A stretch of DNA of 5,582 bases from Lachnospira sp. UBA2821 (GCA_002351535.1 DEGR01000027.1:1-5582); one strand, 5' to 3'. Shown: positions 1 through 5,582, counted from the first letter of the stretch. The notes: a model not told the origin generated them from the letters alone. Numbers and translations are program-made.

Positions 1-4
1 GAAT

Positions 5-250
5 TTAATTTTTCAATTCAGCACTTCCAAGTGAGCATGCAAATCCGCAAAAAAATCTCCCAAACACAATATTAAATAGTGCTACTGTCGTAAGCACTGC
101 AATAAATGCCGTAAATTGCACAATTTTCCCCTGTCCGACAGCATTAAAAATATACTTAACTCCCGAGAATGCCGTCGTAAATATTGATGGCATTAATATA
201 AAGAATAATAATTGTACTGCATACCTGATATAAATATGTATCTTCTTCAT
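5..250 (-). CDS. N-terminal part of NapH/NosR-type membrane 4Fe-4S protein, probably truncated or frameshifted
   Basis: The 81-residue product has two or three hydrophobic segments (about residues 10-28 and 45-63), followed by GRFFCGFACSLGS with Cys68 and Cys72. This matches the first hydrophobic region and the C-G-x-x-C-x-x-G Cys pair of membrane polyferredoxins related to NapH, NosR and PceC, which pass electrons at the inner face of the membrane. Those proteins normally run to 250 residues or more and carry further Cys clusters. Here a TAA follows only seven residues after the Cys pair. A run of five A (minus strand; T at 9-13) lies just before the stop, and adding or removing one base there keeps the frame open to the window edge. 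The ATG is one base after the stop of the upstream FMN-binding gene, so translation is probably coupled; the ribosome site is weak. Family membership is fairly clear; whether the gene is intact is not. Confidence 0.6.
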   Translation of the reverse strand: MKKIHIYIRYAVQLLFFILMPSIFTTAFSGVKYIFNAVGQGKIVQFTAFIAVLTTVALFNIVFGRFFCGFACSLGSAELKN

Positions 251-251
251 T

Positions 252-710
252 TTATCTGCCTGCCTTTTCCAATGCTTTATTTACCGCATTTTTTATTCCT
301 GTGGAACTAAATGTTGCCCCACTTATAGTATCAACATCTGCCGAATTATTCTGTATAATATAATCAATAATATTCTCTGCTTCGCTAAGGTATGCTCCGT
401 CTTCACCATTTGCAGAAACAATATCCACATCTGTAATTTTGCCATCAGACACAGTTACCGTTACATCAATATTTCCTCCAAAACCTTTTGCACTCCCGTC
501 ATAACGGCCATCTTTATATGTTGAATCAGACTGATTTTCCCCTGTATCCTTAAGCTGCTCATATTTATTATCAGTTGACCTGATTTCTGCATTCAGCCTA
601 TTTATCTCATCATCTTTTTCTCTTGCCAATATAACGTTGTTGTAGCAGATTATAATAAATATAATAAGAAGCAGATTCACTGTTTTTATCCAAAATGTTT
701 TCATAATCAT
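252..710 (-). CDS. Small membrane-anchored protein with one FMN-binding domain
   Basis: The 152-residue product has a single N-terminal hydrophobic segment (about residues 8-28), then a charged, probably coiled-coil stalk (about 30-57), then one FMN-binding domain (about 65-150; RnfG/NqrC C-terminal type). The domain opens with YKDGRYDG and ends with the flavinylation motif DTISGATFSS at 127-136. By analogy with NqrC and RnfG, Thr133 is the predicted acceptor of phosphodiester-linked FMN. The single hydrophobic helix and export of its sister proteins place the domain outside the membrane. The ATG at 710 overlaps the TGA of the preceding four-domain gene (ATGA), and an AAAGG lies five bases upstream of it; a second ATG two codons in is too far from that site. 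The likely role is a membrane-proximal flavin relay between the downstream 4Fe-4S membrane protein and the four-flavin protein; that role is inferred from order and domain content. Confidence 0.93.
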   Translation of the reverse strand: MIMKTFWIKTVNLLLIIFIIICYNNVILAREKDDEINRLNAEIRSTDNKYEQLKDTGENQSDSTYKDGRYDGSAKGFGGNIDVTVTVSDGKITDVDIVSANGEDGAYLSEAENIIDYIIQNNSADVDTISGATFSSTGIKNAVNKALEKAGR

Positions 711-2443
711 CTAAGCCTTTCTGCATCTTCAAGTGCTTTCTGTACTGCATCAATAATTGCTTTTGATGAGCAGGTTGCTCCTGACACCACATCTGCCAGG
801 GCAGTGCTTTTTCCTTTTAACTGTGCTACAACACCCAGATATCTTGATGTTCCTGTTATGGCACGTTTTATATACCAGTCATTGCTACTGTCATATGCCG
901 TTCCAGCGCCTTTGATATCACTAATGTTTGTGATAATGTCATTATTTATCGTAACATTTGCCGACAACTGATATTCATCAAAATCCATCTCCTCATCAGG
1001 TGTACAGTTTACAGTCACATTATATGTACCATTTTTATACCTGTTATTCTGTGTAGTCTCAGGCGTAATTGTGTTATCCTCATGCCCACTGCCGGTAATA
1101 TCAGTGTGTGCTTTTGTTGTCGTCTGCCTCTGGGTAGAAGTCTCAGTTGTATCCACATTTCCCGATTGCTTTAACGCTGCTGCCATTGCTTTATTTACAG
1201 CTTCTATTATTCCTTCCGAGCTAAACGTTGCCCCGCTTACCGTATCAACATCTGTACCCTGCTTTTTTATAATGTCAGGTATAAGACCTTTTGCTTTATT
1301 CACAAATGCATCATCATCACCGGCTTTAGTGACAAGGATATATTGTATTTTGTCATTTTCTATCACGACACCTACTATAATATCTCCTCTGAAGCCTTCG
1401 CCCGTTCCATAATATATTCCATCTTTGTATTTTACATTCCTGTTGCCTGATGTTGTCTCCTTCGCCGTTGTCTGGTATTGTGTCGGCTTAATTGTAGTCT
1501 CCCTGTTTATCACTGTTGTAGTATTTTCAGGATTTTTCACCGCATTTTTTAATGCATTCCTTACAGCTTCTATTATTCCGTTGGAACTATATGTTGCTCC
1601 TGTTACGGTATCAACATTTGTGCTTTGTTTTTTTAATATATCATCTATTACTCCCCTTGCTGATTTGATGAACTCAGCACCATCTACACTCTCAATTATC
1701 TGTATATCTGATATTTTTCCATTTTGTATTTTTACTTTTACCCTTATTTCACCTTCAAACCCCGTACCTGTTCCATAATATATTCCATCTTTATAATCAT
1801 CATATTCTTTTACTGCCGGTAACCTCCCGGTATTGCTTTTTTTATCAGATGAACTCACTGCATTTTCTGACATCGTTACATCTTTAGTTCCATCTGTCTG
1901 TGATATTACAGCCTGCTTTAAAGCATCCCTTACAGCTTCTATTATTCCATTGGAACTATATGTTGCTCCCGACACAGTATCAACATTTGTGCTCTGCATT
2001 TTCACTATATTTGTCAAAATAGAAGATGCTTTTTTCACAAATTCACTTCCATCCTTTGTATCAGTAATGACTACCGACTCTATCTTTCCACCTGTAATAA
2101 TAACCTTAACCGTTATTGTTCCTGCAAATCCCATACCCGTTCCGTAATATGTTCCATCTTTATACCGGGCTTTTTCATCTATTTTTGTAAGAAGCTTTGC
2201 CGTATTTACGGACTCTCCTGACGATGTCTGCTGTAAATCATCATTGACTGATTCATTTTTCTCATCAGTATTATTGTCCGCCTTGTCCGTTACTTTACTT
2301 TGTGTTTCTTCTACCCCATATACTTTAGGAGCATAACCATCAAGTGCTGTATAAACTAATATGCAGACTACTGCTGCAGGAATAAAGCCTGCAAATGGCA
2401 TAATTTTCTTTATCTTCTTTTTCATGACAGAATCTATTTTCAT
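707..2443 (-). CDS. Membrane-anchored protein with four FMN-binding domains (predicted multi-flavin electron carrier)
   Basis: The 578-residue product starts with a basic stretch and one hydrophobic segment (about residues 15-34), most likely an uncleaved signal anchor. Four FMN-binding domains follow at about 94-178, 217-301, 339-423 and 469-574. Each ends in a flavinylation motif: DTVSGATYSS, DTVTGATYSS, DTVSGATFSS and DVVSGATCSS. The predicted FMN-bearing residues are Thr161, Thr284, Thr406 and Thr557. Domains 1-3 are close copies opening with YKDGxYYGTGxGF; domain 4 is longer and divergent. Ser/Thr/Asn-rich linkers (about 179-216, 302-338 and 424-468) separate the domains, as expected for flexible exported proteins. 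FMN-binding domains are known ApbE substrates in NqrC, RnfG and Listeria PplA. The gene starts 14 bases after the ApbE gene, so enzyme and substrate are made together. It probably carries electrons on the outer face of the membrane; donor and acceptor are unknown. A second ATG at codon 7 lacks a ribosome site. Confidence 0.95.
   Translation of the reverse strand: MKIDSVMKKKIKKIMPFAGFIPAAVVCILVYTALDGYAPKVYGVEETQSKVTDKADNNTDEKNESVNDDLQQTSSGESVNTAKLLTKIDEKARYKDGTYYGTGMGFAGTITVKVIITGGKIESVVITDTKDGSEFVKKASSILTNIVKMQSTNVDTVSGATYSSNGIIEAVRDALKQAVISQTDGTKDVTMSENAVSSSDKKSNTGRLPAVKEYDDYKDGIYYGTGTGFEGEIRVKVKIQNGKISDIQIIESVDGAEFIKSARGVIDDILKKQSTNVDTVTGATYSSNGIIEAVRNALKNAVKNPENTTTVINRETTIKPTQYQTTAKETTSGNRNVKYKDGIYYGTGEGFRGDIIVGVVIENDKIQYILVTKAGDDDAFVNKAKGLIPDIIKKQGTDVDTVSGATFSSEGIIEAVNKAMAAALKQSGNVDTTETSTQRQTTTKAHTDITGSGHEDNTITPETTQNNRYKNGTYNVTVNCTPDEEMDFDEYQLSANVTINNDIITNISDIKGAGTAYDSSNDWYIKRAITGTSRYLGVVAQLKGKSTALADVVSGATCSSKAIIDAVQKALEDAERLR
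1175..2164 (-). repeat. Three tandem FMN-binding-domain repeats inside the four-domain gene
   Basis: Units span about 2164-1910 (domain 1), 1795-1541 (domain 2) and 1429-1175 (domain 3), with predicted flavin-acceptor codons at 1963, 1594 and 1228. The spacing between acceptors is 123 and 122 codons. The segment around the flavinylation motif is nearly the same in units 1 and 2: 1931-1993 and 1562-1624 match at 58 of 63 bases by my count. The unit 3 counterpart (1196-1258) matches unit 2 at about 50 of 63. This indicates growth by internal duplication, with units 1 and 2 the most recent pair or kept alike by gene conversion. Domain 4 (about 1039-722) is not a close copy. Confidence 0.85.
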
Positions 2444-2454
2444 TACTTTAAAAT

Positions 2455-2459
2455 CTCCT
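2455..2459 (-). promoter_or_regulatory. Ribosome binding site of the four-FMN-domain gene, overlapping the ApbE stop
   Basis: On the minus strand the TAG stop of the ApbE gene runs directly into AGGAG, so the ribosome site shares bases with the stop codon. About 11 bases separate it from the ATG at 2443, which is longer than usual. The arrangement suggests translational coupling with the ApbE gene; strength cannot be judged from the sequence. Confidence 0.55.
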
Positions 2460-3528
2460 ATTTGATGATTTTCACCTGATAATCGGATATGAATTCTTTT
2501 TCTATCCCCTCTGTTATATAAACATTCCCTTCTTTCGTATATAAAATCATATCAAATTCATCCCGGTGGCAATCCCAGTATTGTATCGCTTTATCCAATC
2601 CCATTATAAAAATTGATGTGGATAATCCGTCTGCTAATGTTCCATCACTGCATATAATTGTTACTGATGTCAGTCCGCTGTCTGCAGGATATCCATTCGA
2701 GGCATCTATAATATGATGATATATTTTTCCATTTTCTTCAAAATATCTTTCATATCCGCCTGACGTTATCACCGCTTTATCTTTCACATTAAGAATTCCA
2801 AGATAATTCTCTTCTTTGTCCGGATTCTGTACTGCAACTTTCCACGCCGAACCATCCGGTTTATTGCCAAGAACCTGCACATTTCCGCCAAGGCTTACCA
2901 TTGCACTTTCTATACCGCTTTTTCTAAATATTTCCATTATCTGCGAAGAAGTATATCCTTTGGCAATTCCTCCAAAATCTATCTTCATTCCTTCTGTTTC
3001 AAAGTTCACATCCCCACTATTCTCATCATATTTTATATGCGACACATCTGTAAGTTTAAGTTTCTCTTTTATCTGCGAATCATCCGGAACTCTGTAATTC
3101 TTATCTGTAAATCCCCACAACTCCATAATAGGATATATTGCGGGATTGAATGCTCCATCTGTATTTTTGTTTATCTCCAGAGATTTCTTAAGAAGGTACA
3201 TTCCTTCCTTAGACAAATTACCATGACCTTCCTGATTTAATGAATATACATCACTCTCTTCATCCCCGGTTGATAAAAGCGCATCAAGTTCTTTTATACG
3301 TTTCTCAGCTTTATCAACCGCATCTTCTGAATTATCTCCATATGCCGTAACCGACATATATGTATCCATTGCAAATATGTCTCTTTCTGATTTATTCATG
3401 TCTGACTTTATGTTTTTCTCTTCTCTTACGTTAACACCTTTAGATTTTGAAACATCATTTCTTTCACACCCACTAAACGTAATGGCTGTAATAACTAATC
3501 CAATCAGCGGTATTACATGTTTTTTCAT
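2458..3528 (-). CDS. apbE: FAD:protein FMN transferase, ApbE-type lipoprotein
   Basis: This enzyme moves FMN from FAD onto a Thr or Ser of exported target proteins in a Mg-dependent reaction. The 356-residue product begins with a lipoprotein signal (MKKHVIPL...ITFSGC), so Cys21 is the predicted lipid-modified residue, placing it outside the membrane. Family landmarks appear in order: FAMDTYMSV (52-60), GAFNPAIYPIMELWGF (125-140), KIDFGGIAKGY (182-192), SLGGNV (212-217), TSGGYERYF (255-263), the HHIID segment with His271/His272, and LADGLSTS (298-305), the region that binds metal in characterised members. Length is normal. An upstream in-frame ATG at 3549 would add seven residues, but GGAGG sits five bases before the ATG at 3528, so I chose the latter. 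It is first in an operon with two genes for FMN-binding-domain proteins, which are its obvious substrates. Confidence 0.97.
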   Translation of the reverse strand: MKKHVIPLIGLVITAITFSGCERNDVSKSKGVNVREEKNIKSDMNKSERDIFAMDTYMSVTAYGDNSEDAVDKAEKRIKELDALLSTGDEESDVYSLNQEGHGNLSKEGMYLLKKSLEINKNTDGAFNPAIYPIMELWGFTDKNYRVPDDSQIKEKLKLTDVSHIKYDENSGDVNFETEGMKIDFGGIAKGYTSSQIMEIFRKSGIESAMVSLGGNVQVLGNKPDGSAWKVAVQNPDKEENYLGILNVKDKAVITSGGYERYFEENGKIYHHIIDASNGYPADSGLTSVTIICSDGTLADGLSTSIFIMGLDKAIQYWDCHRDEFDMILYTKEGNVYITEGIEKEFISDYQVKIIK

Positions 3529-3533
3529 CAGTA

Positions 3534-3538
3534 CCTCC
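3534..3538 (-). promoter_or_regulatory. Ribosome binding site that fixes the apbE start
   Basis: A perfect GGAGG on the minus strand lies five bases before the ATG at 3528. It falls inside the reading frame extended from the upstream ATG at 3549, so the longer start is unlikely. The start at 3528 also puts the basic N-terminus of the lipoprotein signal directly at Met1. Confidence 0.85.
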
Positions 3539-3562
3539 ACACATAACATATTGCAATTTTTT

Positions 3563-3580
3563 GGTTAGTTCAGACTACCC
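3563..3580 (-). promoter_or_regulatory. Small hairpin in the apbE operon leader
   Basis: In the predicted leader RNA, GGGTAGT and ACTAACC can pair around a CTGA loop with one mismatch (arms at 3580-3574 and 3569-3563). It is too small and has no T run, so it is not a terminator. It could affect mRNA stability, or it could be chance. Confidence 0.25.
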
Positions 3581-3595
3581 ATTTTGCGGTTTTTT

Positions 3596-3624
3596 ATTCT
3601 AGCACACACAAAATACTGTGTCAA
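3596..3624 (-). promoter_or_regulatory. Housekeeping (sigma-A type) promoter of the apbE/FMN-binding operon
   Basis: On the minus strand a perfect -35 TTGACA (3624-3619) is followed by a 17-base spacer and -10 TAGAAT (3601-3596). The bases just before the -10 (TGC) form an extended -10 element. Transcription should begin near 3589, giving a leader of about 60 bases before the ATG at 3528. The promoter lies between a terminator and the first gene of the tightly packed left-hand operon. It is near consensus, so expression is likely substantial unless a repressor acts on it. Confidence 0.87.
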
Positions 3625-3654
3625 CGAGTCGTCTGTTTGTTGAGAATTTTTCTC
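3624..3654. promoter_or_regulatory. Two small palindromes upstream of and abutting the -35 element
   Basis: A 13-base near-palindrome, gagaatttttctc, lies at 3642-3654, and a 9-base one, acgagtcgt, at 3624-3632 touches the -35 hexamer. Such positions suit a regulator's binding sites, but neither matches an operator I recognise and both are short enough to be chance. Confidence 0.25.
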
Positions 3655-3710
3655 GTCATATACGCATGTCATCTCATGTAAGTATGATAATGTACGGCAT
3701 CCTGTGTAAA

Positions 3711-3749
3711 GAAAAAGCGACATCCCTCCATAGTGATAGGATATCGCTT
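3711..3749 (-). terminator. Rho-independent terminator after the rhodanese-TtcA gene
   Basis: An 11-base-pair stem (AAGCGATATCC paired with GGATGTCGCTT, one T-G wobble) has a 13-base loop; arms are at 3749-3739 and 3725-3715. On the minus strand the 3' arm runs into TTTTTC. It begins about 27 bases after the stop codon at 3777. On the plus strand the stem is followed by CTTCTTTTTT, so the element could also stop transcription in the other direction, though no plus-strand gene is visible here. It separates the TtcA unit from the apbE operon. Confidence 0.9.
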
Positions 3750-3776
3750 CTTCTTTTTTATACCTTTATTTACTTC

Positions 3777-4922
3777 TTAATATTCATCCAGAAAGTTATG
3801 ACGCTTGCCATCTTTTTTATATGTTATTACCGTATTCAGATTAACATTCTCCATACTTTTAAAAATATTATTTTCTACAAACGGATTTGTCTCTTTTAAC
3901 TTTGCAATCAGCTTCTTTGTCTCAAGACGCTTTGATGATGTCGTGCCGTCTTCATGGCATGTGCTGCATGTTTCTGTAAAATGGCATGCACACTGCAAAA
4001 AATGCAACTCGTTATAATCACGCCATTTGCATATATCCGATTCCCTGATCAGATACATTGGTCTTATTAACTCCATGCCATCAAAATTAGTGCTGTGGAG
4101 TTTTGGCATCATAGTCTGTATCTGCGCTCCATGAAGCATTCCCATAAGAATTGTTTCTATAACATCATCATAATGATGTCCGAGTGCGATTTTATTGCAT
4201 CCAAGTTCTTTTGCTTTGCTGTACAGATGTCCTCTTCTCATCCTTGCGCACAAATAGCATGGACTTTTACTAACATTGTCAACAACATCAAATATATCAC
4301 TTTCAAAAATAGTTATAGGAATTCCAAGCTGTTTTGCATTACTTTCTATAAGTGCACGGTTCTCCTTATTATATCCGGGATCCATAACAAGAAATGTAAG
4401 TTCAAAATTAACTTTTCTGTGCCTTTTTATTTCCTGAAATAGTTTTGCCATCAGCATAGAATCCTTGCCACCGGAAATACATACTGCAATGTGGTCTCCT
4501 TCATTAATAAGCTGATATGTTTTACATGCTTTTGCAAATGGTGAAAAAAGCTGTTTGTGCATCTTCTTTCTTATGCTGCTTTCCGCTTTTTCCTGTTTCT
4601 CTTTAAGTGCCTCTTCATCAGTTACAATGCCTGCCATAATGTAGGCATTATATCCACCTTTAAGACTGTAACATTCTTTTCCATATTGTTCGAGCATCTG
4701 TGCAATCTCAATGGATTGCTGCCCTCTCTGGCAATATACTATTACTTTCTGCTTATCAATATTTTCCATATACTTTTCTGCATTTTTTTCTAATTCTTCA
4801 GCCTGAATAGTAATTGCATCCGGAATTATGCCGTAAAGTACACTGCCCTCATCTCTTATATCAATTAATGAATATGAATTTTTGTCCATTGCATTTAATT
4901 GTGCCACACTTATCTCGTTCAT
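3777..4922 (-). CDS. Rhodanese-TtcA fusion, predicted tRNA 2-thiocytidine synthetase-type PP-loop enzyme
   Basis: The 381-residue product combines two modules. Residues 1-105 form a rhodanese domain: LIDIRDE near the start and the active loop CQRGQQS with Cys64, which would carry a persulfide. Residues 120-381 are a TtcA-family ATP pyrophosphatase: PP-loop SGGKDS at 150-155, PCYLC (Cys222, Cys225), GHHYDD at 248-253, then a Cys-rich tail with Cys311, Cys313, Cys319 and Cys322. In characterised TtcA, which thiolates cytidine 32 of some tRNAs, three Cys hold a 4Fe-4S cluster; here the likely ligands are Cys222, Cys225 and Cys311 or Cys313. The C-terminus (ending NFLDEY) resembles clostridial TtcA-family proteins. 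The fusion suggests sulfur is delivered from the rhodanese Cys to the PP-loop site in one chain; this is inference. GAAAGGA lies five bases before the ATG. The tRNA target has not been shown by anything in the sequence. Confidence 0.92.
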   Translation of the reverse strand: MNEISVAQLNAMDKNSYSLIDIRDEGSVLYGIIPDAITIQAEELEKNAEKYMENIDKQKVIVYCQRGQQSIEIAQMLEQYGKECYSLKGGYNAYIMAGIVTDEEALKEKQEKAESSIRKKMHKQLFSPFAKACKTYQLINEGDHIAVCISGGKDSMLMAKLFQEIKRHRKVNFELTFLVMDPGYNKENRALIESNAKQLGIPITIFESDIFDVVDNVSKSPCYLCARMRRGHLYSKAKELGCNKIALGHHYDDVIETILMGMLHGAQIQTMMPKLHSTNFDGMELIRPMYLIRESDICKWRDYNELHFLQCACHFTETCSTCHEDGTTSSKRLETKKLIAKLKETNPFVENNIFKSMENVNLNTVITYKKDGKRHNFLDEY

Positions 4923-4937
4923 ATAAATCCTTTCGTT

Positions 4938-5582
4938 TTATACTTTTATAACTTTTATTTTGCTGTATTTTCCTGTTAATTTTACTTTTCCTGATTTCTT
5001 AAAGCCACATATCCTTACATAATATCTGCCGTTTTTCTTAATATTAATCTTTTTATTAACGATACTATTCTTACTAATCGTGACAGTCTTTGTCTTCTTC
5101 TTTGTAAACTTAGAATCTGTTGAATATTGGATATAATATCCTGTAACTTTACTGTCTTTCTTCCATTTTATTAATAATGACTTCTTTGATATTTTTATTC
5201 CTGTAAGTTTTGCCGTCTTCGGACTGACAGCTATCTTAACACTTTTTACTGCCGTCTTATATCCGTTTCCCTTTGACGTTATAATAATTTTAGCAATACC
5301 ACATCCTGTAAGTTTTACCTGTCCCTTTTTCGTTACCGTAACAACTTTCTTATCAGAAGAAGAATACGTGAGTTTGCAGCCTTTTCCATTAGTTTTGGCA
5401 TTAATCTTAAATGCTTTATCACCATATATTTTATCAAAGCTGCTTTTAACTGTTATCTTCTGATACTGTAGCTCTAAAGGTTTTGTTGCCGGCTGCCCGC
5501 TCGTCGTTTCCTGTTCTGACTGTCCGGTAGTCTGCTGTTCTTTCGTTGTCTCTGATTTTTTCGTTGTCTGCTGTTCCTTCGT
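4938..5582 (-). CDS. C-terminal part of a secreted or surface protein with Thr-rich repeats, Ig-like and FN3-like modules
   Basis: This frame is open from the right edge to TAA at 4938, giving 214 residues; the start lies outside the window. Residues 1-35 are a Thr/Gln/Lys/Glu-rich linker with a 12-residue repeat. Residues about 36-119 form a bacterial Ig-like module (SSDKKVVTVTKKGQVKLTG pattern, similar to Big2). Residues about 121-214 resemble FN3: LLIKWKK with Trp140, GYYIQYS at 148-154, and RYYVRICGF at 186-194. The protein ends with this module: there is no LPxTG motif and no C-terminal membrane helix, so any anchoring must be N-terminal or non-covalent. Very Lys-rich modules like these are typical of exported Lachnospiraceae proteins and often follow an enzyme or adhesin domain, which would lie beyond the window. 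It ends 15 bases before the rhodanese-TtcA gene with no terminator between. Confidence 0.82.
   Translation of the reverse strand, partial: TKEQQTTKKSETTKEQQTTGQSEQETTSGQPATKPLELQYQKITVKSSFDKIYGDKAFKINAKTNGKGCKLTYSSSDKKVVTVTKKGQVKLTGCGIAKIIITSKGNGYKTAVKSVKIAVSPKTAKLTGIKISKKSLLIKWKKDSKVTGYYIQYSTDSKFTKKKTKTVTISKNSIVNKKINIKKNGRYYVRICGFKKSGKVKLTGKYSKIKVIKV
5527..5582 (-). repeat. 36-base tandem repeat encoding a Thr/Gln-rich linker
   Basis: Two 20-base copies at 5582-5563 and 5546-5527 match at 18 of 20 positions and are 36 bases apart. They encode TKEQQTTKKSET followed by TKEQQTTGQSEQ. The repeat reaches the window edge, so more copies may lie beyond. Confidence 0.7.

Noticed and set aside
610..792. 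Minus-strand 60-residue open frame across the junction of the two FMN-binding genes
   Set aside because: It overlaps two well-supported genes in another frame and shows no family resemblance.
1071..2147. Three plus-strand open frames (1071-1412, 1425-1778, 1833-2147) in a row
   Set aside because: They are antisense shadows of FMN domains 3, 2 and 1; they look alike only because the domains are repeats. They lack ribosome sites and encode no recognisable protein.
252..2443. Assignment of the FMN-binding genes as rnfG or nqrC
   Set aside because: The domain is shared, but no other Rnf or Nqr subunit genes are present, and the four-domain layout and the ApbE plus NapH-type neighbours do not fit either complex.
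3529..3549. Longer apbE start at the ATG at 3549
   Set aside because: It would place the strong GGAGG inside the coding region and add seven residues before the basic start of the lipoprotein signal.
3711..3749. Riboswitch or attenuator reading for the intergenic hairpin
   Set aside because: The hairpin lies upstream of the apbE promoter and just after the TtcA stop, so it is a 3' terminator and not part of the apbE leader.
3618..3899. Plus-strand 93-residue open frame across the terminator region
   Set aside because: It crosses the terminator hairpin and runs antisense into the TtcA gene, with no ribosome site or recognisable domain.
1..5582. CRISPR array, tRNA or rRNA gene, insertion sequence or phage attachment site
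   Set aside because: I saw no regularly spaced short repeats with unique spacers, no tRNA-like or rRNA sequence, no transposase and no terminal inverted repeats; the repeats present are protein-domain or linker repeats.

Overview
The window looks like chromosomal DNA from a low-GC, Gram-positive, anaerobic Firmicute, most likely a member of the Lachnospiraceae. This is an inference from four things: AT-rich sequence, a lysine-rich Ig-like/FN3-like C-terminus of the kind common in secreted Lachnospiraceae proteins, Thr-rich linkers in exported proteins, and a clostridial-type TtcA-family protein. Every gene I can support lies on the minus strand, so the window is transcribed from right to left.

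Right block (5582 to 3711): the C-terminal 214 residues of a probable secreted or surface protein (12-residue Thr/Gln repeats, an Ig-like module, then an FN3-like module) run off the right edge. Fifteen bases after its stop, a rhodanese-TtcA fusion gene begins (tRNA 2-thiocytidine synthetase family). A strong Rho-independent hairpin at 3715-3749 ends this unit.

Middle (3530 to 3710): an intergenic stretch with a near-consensus housekeeping promoter reading left (TTGACA, 17-base spacer, TAGAAT, with an extended -10 TG), two small palindromes upstream of it, and a leader of about 60 bases.

Left block (3528 to 1): a compact operon of four genes. The order is an ApbE lipoprotein (FAD:protein FMN transferase), a membrane-anchored protein with four FMN-binding domains, a small membrane-anchored protein with one FMN-binding domain and a coiled-coil stalk, and the start of a NapH/NosR-type membrane 4Fe-4S protein. 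The gaps are 14 bases, a 4-base ATGA overlap and 1 base. Each FMN-binding domain carries the flavinylation motif D-x-x-(S/T)-G-A-T, giving five predicted covalent FMN sites made by the ApbE encoded in the same operon. The simplest reading is an extracytosolic flavin-based electron-transfer chain: the 4Fe-4S membrane protein brings electrons across or to the membrane, the one-flavin protein relays them, and the four-flavin protein passes them outward to an unknown acceptor. The last gene in the window stops just after its first Cys pair, either from a frameshift or because it is a short form; only 4 bases remain to the window edge.
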